A stretch of 64,000 nucleotides of DNA from Rhodoferax saidenbachensis (GTDB lineage Bacteria; Pseudomonadota; Gammaproteobacteria; Burkholderiales; Burkholderiaceae_C), in assembly GCF_001955715.1 (NCBI RefSeq), contig NZ_CP019239.1:3596001-3660000 (forward strand), given 5' to 3'. The notes beneath the pieces are model-generated. The model searched no databases and was not told the DNA's origin. It saw only the letters and a program-made list of their open reading frames with translations. This document shows, in pieces, positions 29,987 to 39,600 of this stretch; position 1 is the stretch's first letter, and each line of letters begins with the position of its first letter. The position numbers and the translations under genes were made by a program.

Positions 29987-30870
29987 GGGTTGTCTGTCAA
30001 GTTGTCAGGTAGTTCAATTTCACCCTGGAACACGGTGGTGGCCGGCCCCGTCATGAAGACCGGTGCATCCGCACCAGCCCAGTTAATGGTCAGCACACCG
30101 CCGTGGGTTTGCACGTCCACCGTGGCATCCAGCAGCCCCAGGCGAATACCGGCCACCACGGCCGCGCAGGCACCCGTGCCGCAGGCCAGCGTTTCACCCA
30201 CGCCGCGCTCAAACACCCGCAGGCGGATGTGGCTGCGGTTCACCACCTGCATGAAGCCCACGTTCACGCCTTCGGGAAACCGCGGGCTGGCCTGCACCTG
30301 CGGGCCCTGTGCAACTACAGGCGCCGTGTCCACGTTGTCCACCAGGGTCACCGCATGCGGGTTACCCATGGACACAGTTGCTATCAAAAGCGGAGCTACT
30401 TGCGCACTATCCACAAGGACTAGAGGCCAATTTCCCCATGAACCCATAGGTTGCCAGGCCAAACCGGCGCCATCAAACGGAATGTCTTCCAGCACAAAAC
30501 GCGGCGGCCCCATGTCGACCGTCACGCGGCCATCGGCCGTGAGGCGGGGCGCAATCACGCCCTTCATGGTCTGCACGCGGATGGTGTCTTTGGTGGTCAG
30601 GCCGCGGTCGTGCACAAAACGGGCAAAGCAGCGCGCGCCATTGCCACACTGCTCCACCTCGTTGCCATCGGCGTTGTGGATCACGTATTCAAAGTCCACA
30701 TCGGCGGACGGTGCGGGCCGCACGGTCAGTATCTGGTCCGCGCCCACCCCAAAGTGGCGGTCGCCCAGAAAGCGGTAGTGCGCAGCGCCCAGGCCCAGGC
30801 GGCCTTGGGTTTCGTCCAGCACAACAAAGTCGTTGCCGGCCCCCTGCATTTTGGTGAATGGAATGCGCAT
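29983..30870 (-). CDS. dapF: Diaminopimelate epimerase
   Basis: Converts LL- to meso-diaminopimelate for lysine and for the MurE step, without a cofactor. 295 residues from ATG 30870 (beginning [19 protein letters not shown]); E. coli DapF has 274. Catalytic Cys75 lies in [13 protein letters not shown] and the second Cys in [13 protein letters not shown]. Between LAWQPMGSW and [12 protein letters not shown] the stretch [19 protein letters not shown] is encoded by a ~57-bp repeat lying antisense to the gene (30378-30433), which accounts for some of the extra length. Confidence 0.96.
   Translation of the reverse strand: MRIPFTKMQGAGNDFVVLDETQGRLGLGAAHYRFLGDRHFGVGADQILTVRPAPSADVDFEYVIHNADGNEVEQCGNGARCFARFVHDRGLTTKDTIRVQTMKGVIAPRLTADGRVTVDMGPPRFVLEDIPFDGAGLAWQPMGSWGNWPLVLVDSAQVAPLLIATVSMGNPHAVTLVDNVDTAPVVAQGPQVQASPRFPEGVNVGFMQVVNRSHIRLRVFERGVGETLACGTGACAAVVAGIRLGLLDATVDVQTHGGVLTINWAGADAPVFMTGPATTVFQGEIELPDNLTDNP
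30378..30433 (+). repeat. ~57-bp dispersed repeat, copy 5 (inside dapF)
   Basis: Plus-strand reading shows TTGCTATCAAAAGCGGAGCT, ACTTGCGCACTATCCACAAG and GACTAGAGGCCAATTT. It is antisense to dapF, which reads it as [19 protein letters not shown] immediately before the conserved SMGNPH motif. Confidence 0.85.
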
Positions 30871-31034
30871 GCGGCAATTATCGCCCTCCCAGACCACTCC
30901 ACGCAGCGAAGAGCTGACGGTCTGTGCGTTTTGCGTAGGTAAAGGGGGAGCCCGCAAAGCGGGCGGAGGACACGGAGCAAAACGTACAGGCCGTCAGCCC
31001 CCACACACGCCGCCGCAGCGTGTTTGGCGTCACA

Positions 31035-31970
31035 ATGCCCCGCATGACCCGTCCCCACCAACTTCTTGCCAGCGGCGTCCCCACCACAGGCGATTGGCAA
31101 ACCGACGCGCCGGTGCCGCTCTTGCGCAACGTGCTGCGCCTGACCGCACCCAACCCCGGCGTGATGACCGGCCCCGGCACCAACAGCTACCTGGTAGGCG
31201 ACGCACACACCGGCTTCACCGCCATCGACCCCGGCCCGGCCGACGCCGACCACATCGCCCGCCTGTGGCGCGCCGCGGTACACCCGGACGGCAGCGGCGG
31301 CAACCTGCTGCGCATCGTCTGCACCCACTCGCACCCCGACCATTCGCCCGGCGCTGCACCGCTGCAGGCGCTGTGCGCGCACCAACCGCCCATCCTGGGC
31401 CTGCCATCGGCCCCCACAGCGCGTGCGGCGAGCGCCTTCACACCCGACAGATCGCTATCAAATCAGGAGCTTCTTGCGCATACCCCACGCGGGCCAGAGG
31501 CCAATTTGGCACTGAATTCACACACCTTGCAGGTGATCCACACCCCGGGCCACGCGGCCAACCACCTGTGTTTGCTGCTGCAGGAAGACGGCCTGCTGTT
31601 CACTGGTGACCATGTGCTCAACGGCAGCACCACGGTGGTAGACCCGCCCGACGGCAACATGGCGGACTACATCAACTCGCTGGACACACTGAGCGCGGCC
31701 TGTGCGGAGCACCACGTGCGCTTCATCCTGCCCGCGCACGGCCATGTGATCGACGGCGCGCTGGGGGCGATTGCCCAGCTCAAGGCCCACCGCCTCAAAC
31801 GCGAGGCCAAGATTGCCGCCGTGATGCAGGCCAATCCGCAGGGCACGCTGGACGACTGGCTGCCGCTGGCCTACGACGATGTGCCCTCGCGCATCTGGCC
31901 CGTGGCCAAGCGCTCGCTGCTGGCGCACGTGGAACGTATCCAGTCGCTGCAGGGGCGCCCAGCCCCTTGA
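31035..31970 (+). CDS. Metallo-beta-lactamase-fold hydrolase (LACTB2-like)
   Basis: 311 residues from ATG 31035 (a second ATG three codons later is equally possible; no good Shine-Dalgarno). N-terminal PNPGVMTGPGTNSYLVG followed by AIDPGPADADHIARL, metal motif THSHPDHSPGA, then HTPGHAANHLCL, FTGDHVLNGSTTVV and ILPAHGHVI are typical of the LACTB2/GloB-like branch. C-terminal winged-helix-like tail (LKAHRLKREAKIAAVMQANP). Substrate not determinable. A dispersed repeat encodes DRSLSNQELLAHTPRGPEAN in a variable loop after the first metal motif. Divergent from dapF. Confidence 0.9.
   Translation: MPRMTRPHQLLASGVPTTGDWQTDAPVPLLRNVLRLTAPNPGVMTGPGTNSYLVGDAHTGFTAIDPGPADADHIARLWRAAVHPDGSGGNLLRIVCTHSHPDHSPGAAPLQALCAHQPPILGLPSAPTARAASAFTPDRSLSNQELLAHTPRGPEANLALNSHTLQVIHTPGHAANHLCLLLQEDGLLFTGDHVLNGSTTVVDPPDGNMADYINSLDTLSAACAEHHVRFILPAHGHVIDGALGAIAQLKAHRLKREAKIAAVMQANPQGTLDDWLPLAYDDVPSRIWPVAKRSLLAHVERIQSLQGRPAP
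31452..31507 (+). repeat. ~57-bp dispersed repeat, copy 6 (inside the MBL-fold gene)
   Basis: Plus-strand reading shows TCGCTATCAAATCAGGAGCT, TCTTGCGCATACCC and GGGCCAGAGGCCAATTT. Sense orientation, read as SLSNQELLAHTPRGPEANL, the same frame as the murC and murG copies. Confidence 0.85.
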
Positions 31971-32029
31971 AAAGCGGACCTGCCATGCCCAGATGCAGGC
32001 TTGCTCCACTTCGCGTTTAGGCGCACGCC

Positions 32030-32848
32030 ATGCCTCTTCTGGTCCTCACGCTCCTGGCGGCGCTGTTTGCCGTCTGGCTGCTTGGCCAGCCCTACTGGCT
32101 GGCGCGCAAACGCGCGGCCATTGCCGCCCAGCCGTTTCCCGATGCCTGGCGCGACATATTGCGCCGACGCGTGCCGTATGTGCGCGCCATGCCGGCCGAT
32201 CTGCAGTTGCAGCTCAAAAAACACATCCAGGTCTTTATTGCCGAAAAGGCCTTTCTTGGCTGTGCGGGCCAGGTCATCACCGACGAGGTGCGCGTCACGA
32301 TTGCGGCCCAGGCCTGCCTGTTGCTGCTGAACCGCCCGGCGCACTACTACCCCGGGCTGCGCCAGATCCTGGTCTACCCCGGGAGTTTTGTGGTGCCGCG
32401 TGCCCACACCGATAGCGCGGGTGTGGCCCACAGTGGCCGCGATGTGCTGGCCGGTGAGTCCTGGGCGCACGGGCAGGTGGTGCTGTCCTGGCAGGACGCG
32501 CTGGAGGGCGCAGCCACCGTGGACGACGGACGCAACGTGGTGATCCACGAATTCGCCCACCAACTGGACCAGGAAACCGGCAGCGCCAACGGCGCCCCTG
32601 TGCTCTCGCGCACAGAACACTATGCGCGCTGGGCAGCCGTGCTGCAGGCCGAGTTCGAAGCCCTGCAGCACAGCACCGAGCAACACGAGGAAACGTTGTT
32701 CGACGCGTATGGCGCCACCGAGCCGGCCGAGTTCTTCGCGGTGGTGTCCGAGGTGTTTTTTGAACAACCTCAGCGTATGGCCACGGAGCACCCGGCGCTG
32801 TACCAAGAGCTGGCGCAGTTTTATCGGCTTGACCCGCAAAGCTGGTAA
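32030..32848 (+). CDS. mtfA: MtfA-like zinc-dependent peptidase
   Basis: 272 residues. E. coli MtfA binds and inactivates the glucose-PTS repressor Mlc and has aminopeptidase activity. N-terminal hydrophobic helix at 2-19 may anchor it to the membrane; RDILRRRVPYVRAMPADLQLQ is a family block; the metal site is HEFAH at 173-177 with the downstream Glu in AEFFAVVSEVFFEQP. No PTS genes are in the window, so the physiological partner here is open. The next gene starts 49 nt downstream. Confidence 0.9.
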   Translation: MPLLVLTLLAALFAVWLLGQPYWLARKRAAIAAQPFPDAWRDILRRRVPYVRAMPADLQLQLKKHIQVFIAEKAFLGCAGQVITDEVRVTIAAQACLLLLNRPAHYYPGLRQILVYPGSFVVPRAHTDSAGVAHSGRDVLAGESWAHGQVVLSWQDALEGAATVDDGRNVVIHEFAHQLDQETGSANGAPVLSRTEHYARWAAVLQAEFEALQHSTEQHEETLFDAYGATEPAEFFAVVSEVFFEQPQRMATEHPALYQELAQFYRLDPQSW

Positions 32849-32897
32849 ACGCCCACGCGGCATGTCACAAGGGTGGCGATGGCTTTACCATCGCAGC

Positions 32898-33677
32898 ATG
32901 ACAGTCCCACGTAAATTCTCCCGCGCCACACCGGCCAAGCCCACCGCAGCGCCAGCGGCCACGGGCGAACGCCTGTCCAAACAGGTGATGCAGCTCAAAG
33001 CCTGCTCGCGCAGCGAGGCCGAGCAGTACATCGCGGGCGGCTGGGTGCAGGTGGACGGCGTGGTGGTGGAAGAGCCGGCGTTCCGCGTGCTGCGGCAACG
33101 CGTTGTCGTAGACCCCAGCGCCAGCCTGTTGAACCTCACGCCCATCACGCTGGTGCTGCACAAACCCGCAGGGCTGACCCAGGAGAAGGCGACCGCCCTG
33201 CTGGGCCTGGCCACGCTGTGGGCGCAGGACGCATCGGGCACACGCCCCCTCAAACGCCATTTCAGCAACCTGGAATCTGCCGTGCCGCTGGAAAACGGCG
33301 CCAGCGGGCTGCTGGTGTTCACGCAGGACTGGCGCACCACGCGCAAGCTCACCGAAGACATGGACGCCATGGAGCACGAACTGATTGCCGAGGTGCGTGG
33401 CGAAGTCGGCCCGGAGGCCCTGCAGAAATTGGACCGCGCCCTGAACAACGAGCGCGACCCGCTGCCCCACGCCAAATGCAGCATCGGCAGCAGCAACCCC
33501 GAGAGCAGCAAGCTGCGCTTCGCCATCAAGGGCGCCCACCCAGGCTTGGTGGCCTACCTGTGTGAGAAAACCCAGTTGGAGTTGCTGGGCCTGCGCCGCA
33601 TCCGCCTGGGCCGTGTGGCGCTGCGTGATTTACCGGTGGGCCAATGGCGTTACCTGACGGGACATGAGCGCTTTTGA
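32898..33677 (+). CDS. S4-domain pseudouridine-synthase-like protein lacking the catalytic aspartate
   Basis: 259 residues from ATG 32898. After a Pro/Ala-rich tail, an S4 RNA-binding domain (ERLSKQVMQLKACSRSEAEQ, about 24-70) precedes a fold like the RsuA/RluB/RluF family (VLHKPAGLT, then FTQDWRTTRKLTEDMD, and LGLRRIRLGRVALRDLPVG near the end). The family's catalytic motif GRLDxxTxGL is here VPLENGASGL, so the nucleophilic Asp is replaced by Glu132. It may therefore be an RNA-binding protein without isomerase activity, or use Glu in an unusual way. Family assignment good, activity doubtful. Confidence 0.8.
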   Translation: MTVPRKFSRATPAKPTAAPAATGERLSKQVMQLKACSRSEAEQYIAGGWVQVDGVVVEEPAFRVLRQRVVVDPSASLLNLTPITLVLHKPAGLTQEKATALLGLATLWAQDASGTRPLKRHFSNLESAVPLENGASGLLVFTQDWRTTRKLTEDMDAMEHELIAEVRGEVGPEALQKLDRALNNERDPLPHAKCSIGSSNPESSKLRFAIKGAHPGLVAYLCEKTQLELLGLRRIRLGRVALRDLPVGQWRYLTGHERF

Positions 33678-33836
33678 CGCTATTCGCATAACGCGCCGAA
33701 CTGGACAAATACCCCCGATTTACCCCCCAGCCCACGCCCTTGCCCAGCGCTTCTGCGCCTATGATGTGAGGATGTGTTATCTCGTCTTGCTGCCACAGTC
33801 CTGGGCGGCGTTGTCTATCCAAAGAGGAAGTGAACC

Positions 33837-34433
33837 ATGCGAACCCTGATCACCCGCACCGCCATCGCCCTGGCTGCCACCGCCTGCCTCTCCAGCACTG
33901 CCTGGGCCGGCGACAAATACATCGTGGTGAGCGCTGGTGCCACCACCTACAGCGGCACGGCACAAGCGGACAACGATGCCGCACTGGTACGCGCCGGCGC
34001 ATCCAATGTGCAATCCAACATGGGCAGCAATGGCAGCGGTTACAAGTTTCTGCTGGGCTACCAGTTCACGCCCAACTTTGCCGTCGAAGGCGGTTATCTG
34101 GACCTGGGTTCCATGAGCTACAGCGCAACCCACGCGACCGGCACGCTGAACACAGACATCAAGACCATCGGTTACACCGTGGCGGCCGTGGGCATTGCAC
34201 CTGTGAACAACGACCTGTCCTTCTTCGGCAAGGCCGGCCTGACGATGGCCAATGTCAAAGGTACAGGTTCCGGTGGCGGCATCACGGTCAGCACCAACGA
34301 AGACAAGAGCAGCCTGAGCTACGGTGTGGGCTTGACTTACCAATTCAATGACAAGTTGGGCCTGCGCACCGAACTGGAACGTGTCGCAACCGACATCAAC
34401 CTGTTCAGCCTGGGCCTGCAGATCAAGTACTGA
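33837..34433 (+). CDS. Outer-membrane beta-barrel protein (OmpA/OmpW-like small porin fold)
   Basis: 198 residues with a Sec signal peptide (MRTLITRTAIALAATACLSS..., cleavage after AWA at about 24), then alternating amphipathic strands such as GYKFLLGYQFTPNFAVEGGY and a last strand INLFSLGLQIKY, typical of 8-stranded barrels. AGAGGAAG lies just upstream of the ATG, and a strong intrinsic terminator follows 36 nt after the stop, so it is monocistronic. Function not assignable beyond barrel class. Confidence 0.85.
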   Translation: MRTLITRTAIALAATACLSSTAWAGDKYIVVSAGATTYSGTAQADNDAALVRAGASNVQSNMGSNGSGYKFLLGYQFTPNFAVEGGYLDLGSMSYSATHATGTLNTDIKTIGYTVAAVGIAPVNNDLSFFGKAGLTMANVKGTGSGGGITVSTNEDKSSLSYGVGLTYQFNDKLGLRTELERVATDINLFSLGLQIKY

Positions 34434-34471
34434 AGCGCGCTTGGCGCGGTCTGGGTCACGCACCCATGTAA

Positions 34472-34498
34472 AAAAGCCCGGCACGCCGGGCTTTTTTT
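34472..34498 (+). terminator. Intrinsic terminator after the beta-barrel gene
   Basis: AAGCCCGGC-AC-GCCGGGCTT followed by a run of T; A-run on the other side makes it usable also by the CBS gene converging from the right. Confidence 0.92.
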
Positions 34499-34508
34499 GT
34501 GAGCACCC

Positions 34509-34937
34509 TCAGGACGCGATGTAATTCTGCAACTGGGTGATGGTCTGCTCGCGGTCCTGGATGATGTCGTCCATCAGGTCGCGGATCGAAATCATGCCCA
34601 GCACCTTGTCACCCTCCACCACCGGCAAGTGGCGGATCTTCTTCTGGCTCATCAGTGCCATGCAGTCATCGGTAGAGGTTTTGGGGGTCACGGTGAGAAC
34701 CCGGGCCGTCATGATTTCCGCCACGCGGGTATCACGCGAGGCCTTGCCCGCCAGTGCGATTTTGCGGGTGTAGTCACGCTCGGAGAACACGCCCACCAGG
34801 CGCCCCTCCTCCATCACCATCAGCGCGCCCACGTCCTTGTCGGACAGGGATTTCAGCGCGTCATATACGGTTTCCTGAGGATGCAGGCTCCATATCGTAC
34901 CGCCGTGTTTTTTCAACAATTCTGCAATCGGTCGCAT
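34509..34937 (-). CDS. Tandem CBS-domain protein
   Basis: 142 residues from ATG 34937 with GAGGGGG at a good distance upstream. Two CBS motifs fill the protein: ETVYDALKSLSDKDVGALMV with GVFSERDYTRKI, then TPKTSTDDCMALMSQKKIRH with GMISIRDLMDDII. Stand-alone CBS pairs usually bind adenine nucleotides and regulate other proteins; the target is unknown. It converges on the beta-barrel gene and shares its terminator; rnpB lies 51 nt upstream on the same strand. Confidence 0.93.
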   Translation of the reverse strand: MRPIAELLKKHGGTIWSLHPQETVYDALKSLSDKDVGALMVMEEGRLVGVFSERDYTRKIALAGKASRDTRVAEIMTARVLTVTPKTSTDDCMALMSQKKIRHLPVVEGDKVLGMISIRDLMDDIIQDREQTITQLQNYIAS

Positions 34938-34988
34938 GGTGTCCCCCTCAAAGAACAATGGAAGGTTAACCATACAACAAAATAAGTG

Positions 34989-35424
34989 TGAAGCCCACCG
35001 ATAAGCCGGATTCTGTGCATGCGGGTTTCCCCGCATGTGACCACCATTAATCTGGGCCGCTGGTCACCCAGCGGCTCGGTGCTACCTACCCGCACACTCC
35101 GGGGGCCCCGTCAACGTGTGCCTACTTGGTATTGCTGCGCGTAGAGATTGCCCGTTTCACCCAATGCGGGCCTTGCCCGCATTGGGTGGCTACGCGTTCC
35201 CGGTTGCCCGGGGCACGGCTTGCGCCGCGCTGTACGCGTAGAACACCCGACGGGATGCCTACATTGACTCGTCTCTGTTGCTCTAATCCTCACCTTAGGG
35301 CCCACCACTTGCGTGGAAAGCTTGTCAGTGGACAGTCGTTAACTGCTACGCTGCCCTGTGCAGTCCGGACGTTCCTCCAGTGCCTGGTTTCCCAGATTGC
35401 ACCAGCGGTGGTCTGGCGGGCTTC
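34989..35424 (-). ncRNA. rnpB: RNase P RNA (bacterial class A)
   Basis: Catalytic RNA of RNase P, which trims tRNA 5' leaders. On the minus strand the 5' region reads GAAGCCCGCCAGACC, followed by GGGAAACCAG, the conserved GAGGAACGTCCGGACTGCAC block and GGCAGCGTAGCAGTTAACG; the 3' half has GGTAGGTAGCACCGAGCC, and the end is AGAATCCGGCTTATCGGTGG followed by GCTTC. The 5' GAAGCCCGCC pairs with GGTGGGCTTC at the 3' end. About 436 nt, slightly long for the class. Ends are placed to within a few bases. Confidence 0.93.
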
Positions 35425-35426
35425 AC

Positions 35427-35519
35427 CCCCCGATTATCGGGGACGCGGATATGCATATACCGGTTCTGATTGAAGATTTGGCACAGAATGGGGTTGTTGT
35501 CACTCTTTCGGAGCCTTCC
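35427..35519. promoter_or_regulatory. Divergent region between rnpB and cysK
   Basis: 93 bp shared by the rnpB (minus) and cysK (plus) transcription starts. It holds a short perfect palindrome CCCCGAT-T-ATCGGGG beside the rnpB 5' end and a TATATGCATAT stretch suitable as an rnpB -10 region. Exact promoters cannot be fixed by eye. Confidence 0.35.
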
Positions 35520-36437
35520 ATGCCATTCGAAAACATCCTGCAAACCATCGGCAATACCCCGCATGTGCGCATCAACCGCCTGTTTGGCAGCACGCACAAG
35601 GTATTTGTGAAATCAGAACGCAGCAACCCCGGCGGCTCCATCAAGGACCGCATCGCGCTGGCCATGGTGGAAGACGCCGAGAAAAGCGGCGCCCTGAAAC
35701 CCGGCGCCACCATCATCGAACCCACCTCGGGCAACACCGGTGTCGGTCTGGCGCTGGTAGCCGCAGTCAAGGGTTACAAACTCATTCTTGTCATGCCCGA
35801 CAGCATGTCCATTGAGCGCCGCCGCCTGATGCTGGCCTACGGCGCCACCTTCGACCTGACACCGCGTGAAAAGGGCATGAAAGGCGCTATCGCCCGCGCG
35901 CAGGAACTGGCGGAGCAAACGCCCGGTGCGTGGATTCCGCAACAGTTTGAAAACCCCGCCAACATCGAAGTACACGAACGCACCACAGCCCAGGAAATCC
36001 TGGCGGATTTCCCCCATGGGATCGACGTCATCATCACCGGCGTAGGCACCGGCGGCCACATCAGTGGTGTGGCCAAAGTGCTCAAGGCAAAGTGGCCGCA
36101 GCTCAAGGTCTACGCGGTGGAGCCCACCGCTTCCCCGGTGATATCGGGCGGTGCACCGTCCCCCCACCCCATCCAGGGCATTGGTGCGGGCTTCATCCCG
36201 AAGAATCTGAAGACGGAATTGCTGGACGGCGTGATCCAGGTCGACGCCGAGCCGGCCCGCGAATACGCACGTCGCAGCGCACGTGAAGAGGGCGTCCTGG
36301 TGGGCATCTCCAGCGGTGCCACGCTGGCCGCCATCGCGCAGAAGCTACCCGAGATTCCCGCAGGCAGCACGGTGCTGGGGTTCAACTACGACACCGGTGA
36401 GCGTTATTTGTCCGTCGAAGGTTTCTTGCCGGCCTGA
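35520..36437 (+). CDS. cysK: Cysteine synthase A (O-acetylserine sulfhydrylase)
   Basis: PLP enzyme making L-cysteine from O-acetylserine and sulfide. 305 residues from ATG 35520 with GGAG upstream. PLP-lysine is Lys42 in [12 protein letters not shown]; the substrate loop [13 protein letters not shown], phosphate-binding GTGGHISG and [16 protein letters not shown] favour CysK over CysM. Ends [16 protein letters not shown] diverged second copy of its last ~27 codons lies at 40119-40200. Confidence 0.93.
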   Translation: MPFENILQTIGNTPHVRINRLFGSTHKVFVKSERSNPGGSIKDRIALAMVEDAEKSGALKPGATIIEPTSGNTGVGLALVAAVKGYKLILVMPDSMSIERRRLMLAYGATFDLTPREKGMKGAIARAQELAEQTPGAWIPQQFENPANIEVHERTTAQEILADFPHGIDVIITGVGTGGHISGVAKVLKAKWPQLKVYAVEPTASPVISGGAPSPHPIQGIGAGFIPKNLKTELLDGVIQVDAEPAREYARRSAREEGVLVGISSGATLAAIAQKLPEIPAGSTVLGFNYDTGERYLSVEGFLPA

Positions 36438-36467
36438 GCCACCGCCGTTATCCGGCACCAAGGACCC

Positions 36468-36492
36468 AGCCCTGCTACGCAGGGCTTTTTTT
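36468..36492 (+). terminator. Intrinsic terminator after cysK
   Basis: AGCCCTGC-TAC-GCAGGGCT followed by TTTTTT, 31 nt after the cysK stop. Confidence 0.92.
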
Positions 36493-36605
36493 GTGCATGT
36501 GCGCATGCGCGCCTGACCCAAACACAAGGGTTTTACCGGGCATGGCTATTCCAGGCCCCGAGGCGCACAATGGCTTTGCAGTCAGGAGTTCAAGGGAGCA
36601 AAAAA

Positions 36606-39600
36606 ATGAAACCCTCCATGACACATTTCGCCAGCTTCGAAGTCAAGGTACTGGTGGCATTTGGCGCAGCCATGCTGGTGGTGACAAGCCTTGCCACCAC
36701 CACTTGGCGGATGTCCAAGGATGAAGAAGAGGCTTCGCGCCTCGTTGCGCATACCCATGCAGTGCTTGACGGCCTGGCACGTACACGCGTAGCAACCTTG
36801 CAGATTGAATACGCCACACAGAGCTACCGCATTTCCGGTGACCCTGCCCGCATTGCCGAGCGGAATACAGCCATCGCCGAACGGGAAGTGTTGTTGGGCA
36901 AGCTCAAAGCGTTGACATCCAACAACCCCAACCAAGAGGCGCGCTGGGACCAACTGCGCGGAGTTCTCAACCAACGACTTGCCCTTTCCCGAAAAATCGA
37001 GGAACTTCGCAAGACTGAGGGTTCTGCCGCAGCGAACGCCTTTGTGGCGACAGCCCCATTGCAGCAGACACGGGAGGCTGTCTACCAGATTCTCGATGCC
37101 ATGGACGAGGAAGAACATCGCTTGCTGCAACAACGGACTGCCGGACAGTTGCAAGCGCGCAAAACTCTGGTGGTAGCGGGGGCTGTGGTGTCGGGTTTAT
37201 TGCTCTTGCTTCTCACTGGCACGTATGCAGTCATCCGGCGACAGGTACGCGCAACGGCGGCCAGCCAGCGCGCACTGGCCGAAAGCGAAGAAAACCTGTC
37301 CATCACCCTGTATTCCATTGGTGACGCCGTCATGGCGACAGACGCCCATGCGCGCATCACGCGCATGAATCCGGTGGCGGAAACCCTGACAGGCTGGGCC
37401 ATGGCTGACGCACTGGGCCACAGTGTGGATGAGGTGTTCAACATCATCAACGAATTCACGCGTCGGCCCGCTGTAGTGCCCGTAGCCCAGGCGCTGGAAA
37501 CCGGTGAAACGCAGGAGTTGGAGCAGCATACAGTGCTCATTGCACGCGATGGCAGCGAGCGCCCCATATCCGACAGTGCAGCCCCGATTCGCAACGCCAC
37601 TGGAACGGTGACGGGCGTAGTTCTGGTTTTTCGTGATGTGACGGCCGCCCGCCAGGCAGAACACACCATCCGCCAGCAAAACGAGTTGCTGGAACAGCGC
37701 GTAGCGCAGCGCACGGAGCAGTTGCGTGACAGCGAGGACCATTTGCGCAGCGTCATCAACAACCTGCCGGCCCTGATTGCCTATGTGGATGCGGACCAAC
37801 GTTATGTCTACGCCAACGCCCAGTACCACGGCCGTTTTGCACCAGAGCGTGCAGAAATCACAGGTTGCACAGTACGTGAGATTCTTGGCGACGCTCTCTA
37901 CACGACGGTTGCCCCCATGATTGCCGATGTCCTGCAAGGTAATCCGCGGAGCTACGACTGGCAGCCGTTCCCGGACGCCTGGCAGCTTGTCAGTTATGTA
38001 CCGAAACGCACCGCACAAAACCAGGTCCTGGGTTACTACGTACTCATATCGGATATCACCGAGCGTAAGCACGCCGAAGAAAAAATCCAGACACTCAACA
38101 CCGAGCTGGAACACCATATCCACACACTGGAGCGCACGGGCCGTGCACTAAAGACCCTTAGCGCAGGCAATCGGTCCATGCTGCGCGCCGCGGATGAACA
38201 GGATTTGCTTGACAGCATGTGCCGGGCCATTGTGGATGCGGGCAGCTACCCGGCGGTAGCGGTCTGGTACAAAAATAATGACGCGTCCCAATCGCTGACA
38301 CCTATGGCTGGCGAAGGTTATCCAGCGGGCCTGTCAGCACTGAACCAGTTGAAAGTCACCTGGGCGGACAACGAAAAAGGACAGGGCGCCGTTGCCAAGG
38401 CCATCCGTACCGGCCAAACGCAGGCTGTCACCAATATGCTCGCTGATGCGAGTTATCACCAATGGCGCGATAGCCTGCACGGCATAGCCTGCGTGGTCGC
38501 ATGCCCGGTGCAGGTGGGCGGAGAAGTCATCGGCACACTGGCCATCTATGGCGCAGAACCGGATGCCATCAGCCTGGACGAGCAAGCACTGTTAACCGAA
38601 CTGGCCGATGACCTTGCATTCGGCATTTCCACGCTGCGCACCCGTCAGGCGCAGCGGGAAACCCAGGAGGCCATGCACCGACTGACGCGTTACGACAAAC
38701 TTACCAGCCTGCCCAATGAGACCCAGTTTTCGGATTTTTTGACGGCAGCCATTGAAAGCGGCAGGCAGTTCAATCAAGCCTTCGCCTTGCTGCAGGTCAA
38801 CATTGACCGCCTGAATGAGATCAACGATGCGCTGGGTTTCAGTCACGGCGATCAGTTGTTGAGGGCATTCAGCGCACGGCTAGTCGCAACCGTGCCAGAT
38901 ACGGCTTTGGTAGCACGTCTGCGCGGTGACGAATTTGCCATCCTGCTGCCTGATAGCCATGCTGAAGCCGCTTTGGCAATCGTGCAACAGGTCGGCGCAG
39001 TGCTGGCACAACCCTTTCCTATTGCGGACATTCCACTGGATGTCTCTGCCCGCATTGGGGTGGCATTTTTCCCGGAGCATGGGGCCACGCCCCATGACTT
39101 GTACCGCCACGTCGACAGCGCAGTGAACCAAGCCAAACGCCAGGGCATCAGCCACGTCATTTTTGATCCTGCGCAGAGCCAGGAGCAGTCACGCCGCCTG
39201 AGCGTCGCCAGTGAGCTGCGGCGTGCCATCGAAAACGGTGACTTGCTGCTGTACCTGCAACCCAAAGTTGAAGTGGCCAGCGGCAAAGTCTGTGGCGCCG
39301 AAGGACTGGTGCGCTGGAAGCATGCCGAACGTGGCCTGATTCCCCCCAGTGAATTCATCAGTCTGGCGGAGCACACCGGCCTGATCAAACCCCTCACGGA
39401 ATGGGTTATAGAGACTGGACTGCGCCTGAACCATGCATGGCAACGCCAGGGCTGCGCGTTGCCCATTGCGCTGAACCTGTCGGCACGTAATCTGCGCGAT
39501 GAAAACCTGCTGGAAAAGATTCGCCAGCTCCGCGCCACCTGGAGTGCCGGTGCAGGTCTATTGGAACTGGAGATCACCGAGAGCTCCGTCATGGACGACC

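Noticed and set aside
28268-30778. Very long open frame (836 codons) on the plus strand
   Set aside because: It is antisense to xerC, DUF484 and dapF, all of which have clear families and conserved motifs; long antisense frames are expected in high-GC DNA.
30949-30965. GCCCGC-AAA-GCGGGC hairpin upstream of the MBL-fold gene as a terminator
   Set aside because: It has no T-run on either strand and lies between divergent gene starts, so a terminator role is unsupported.
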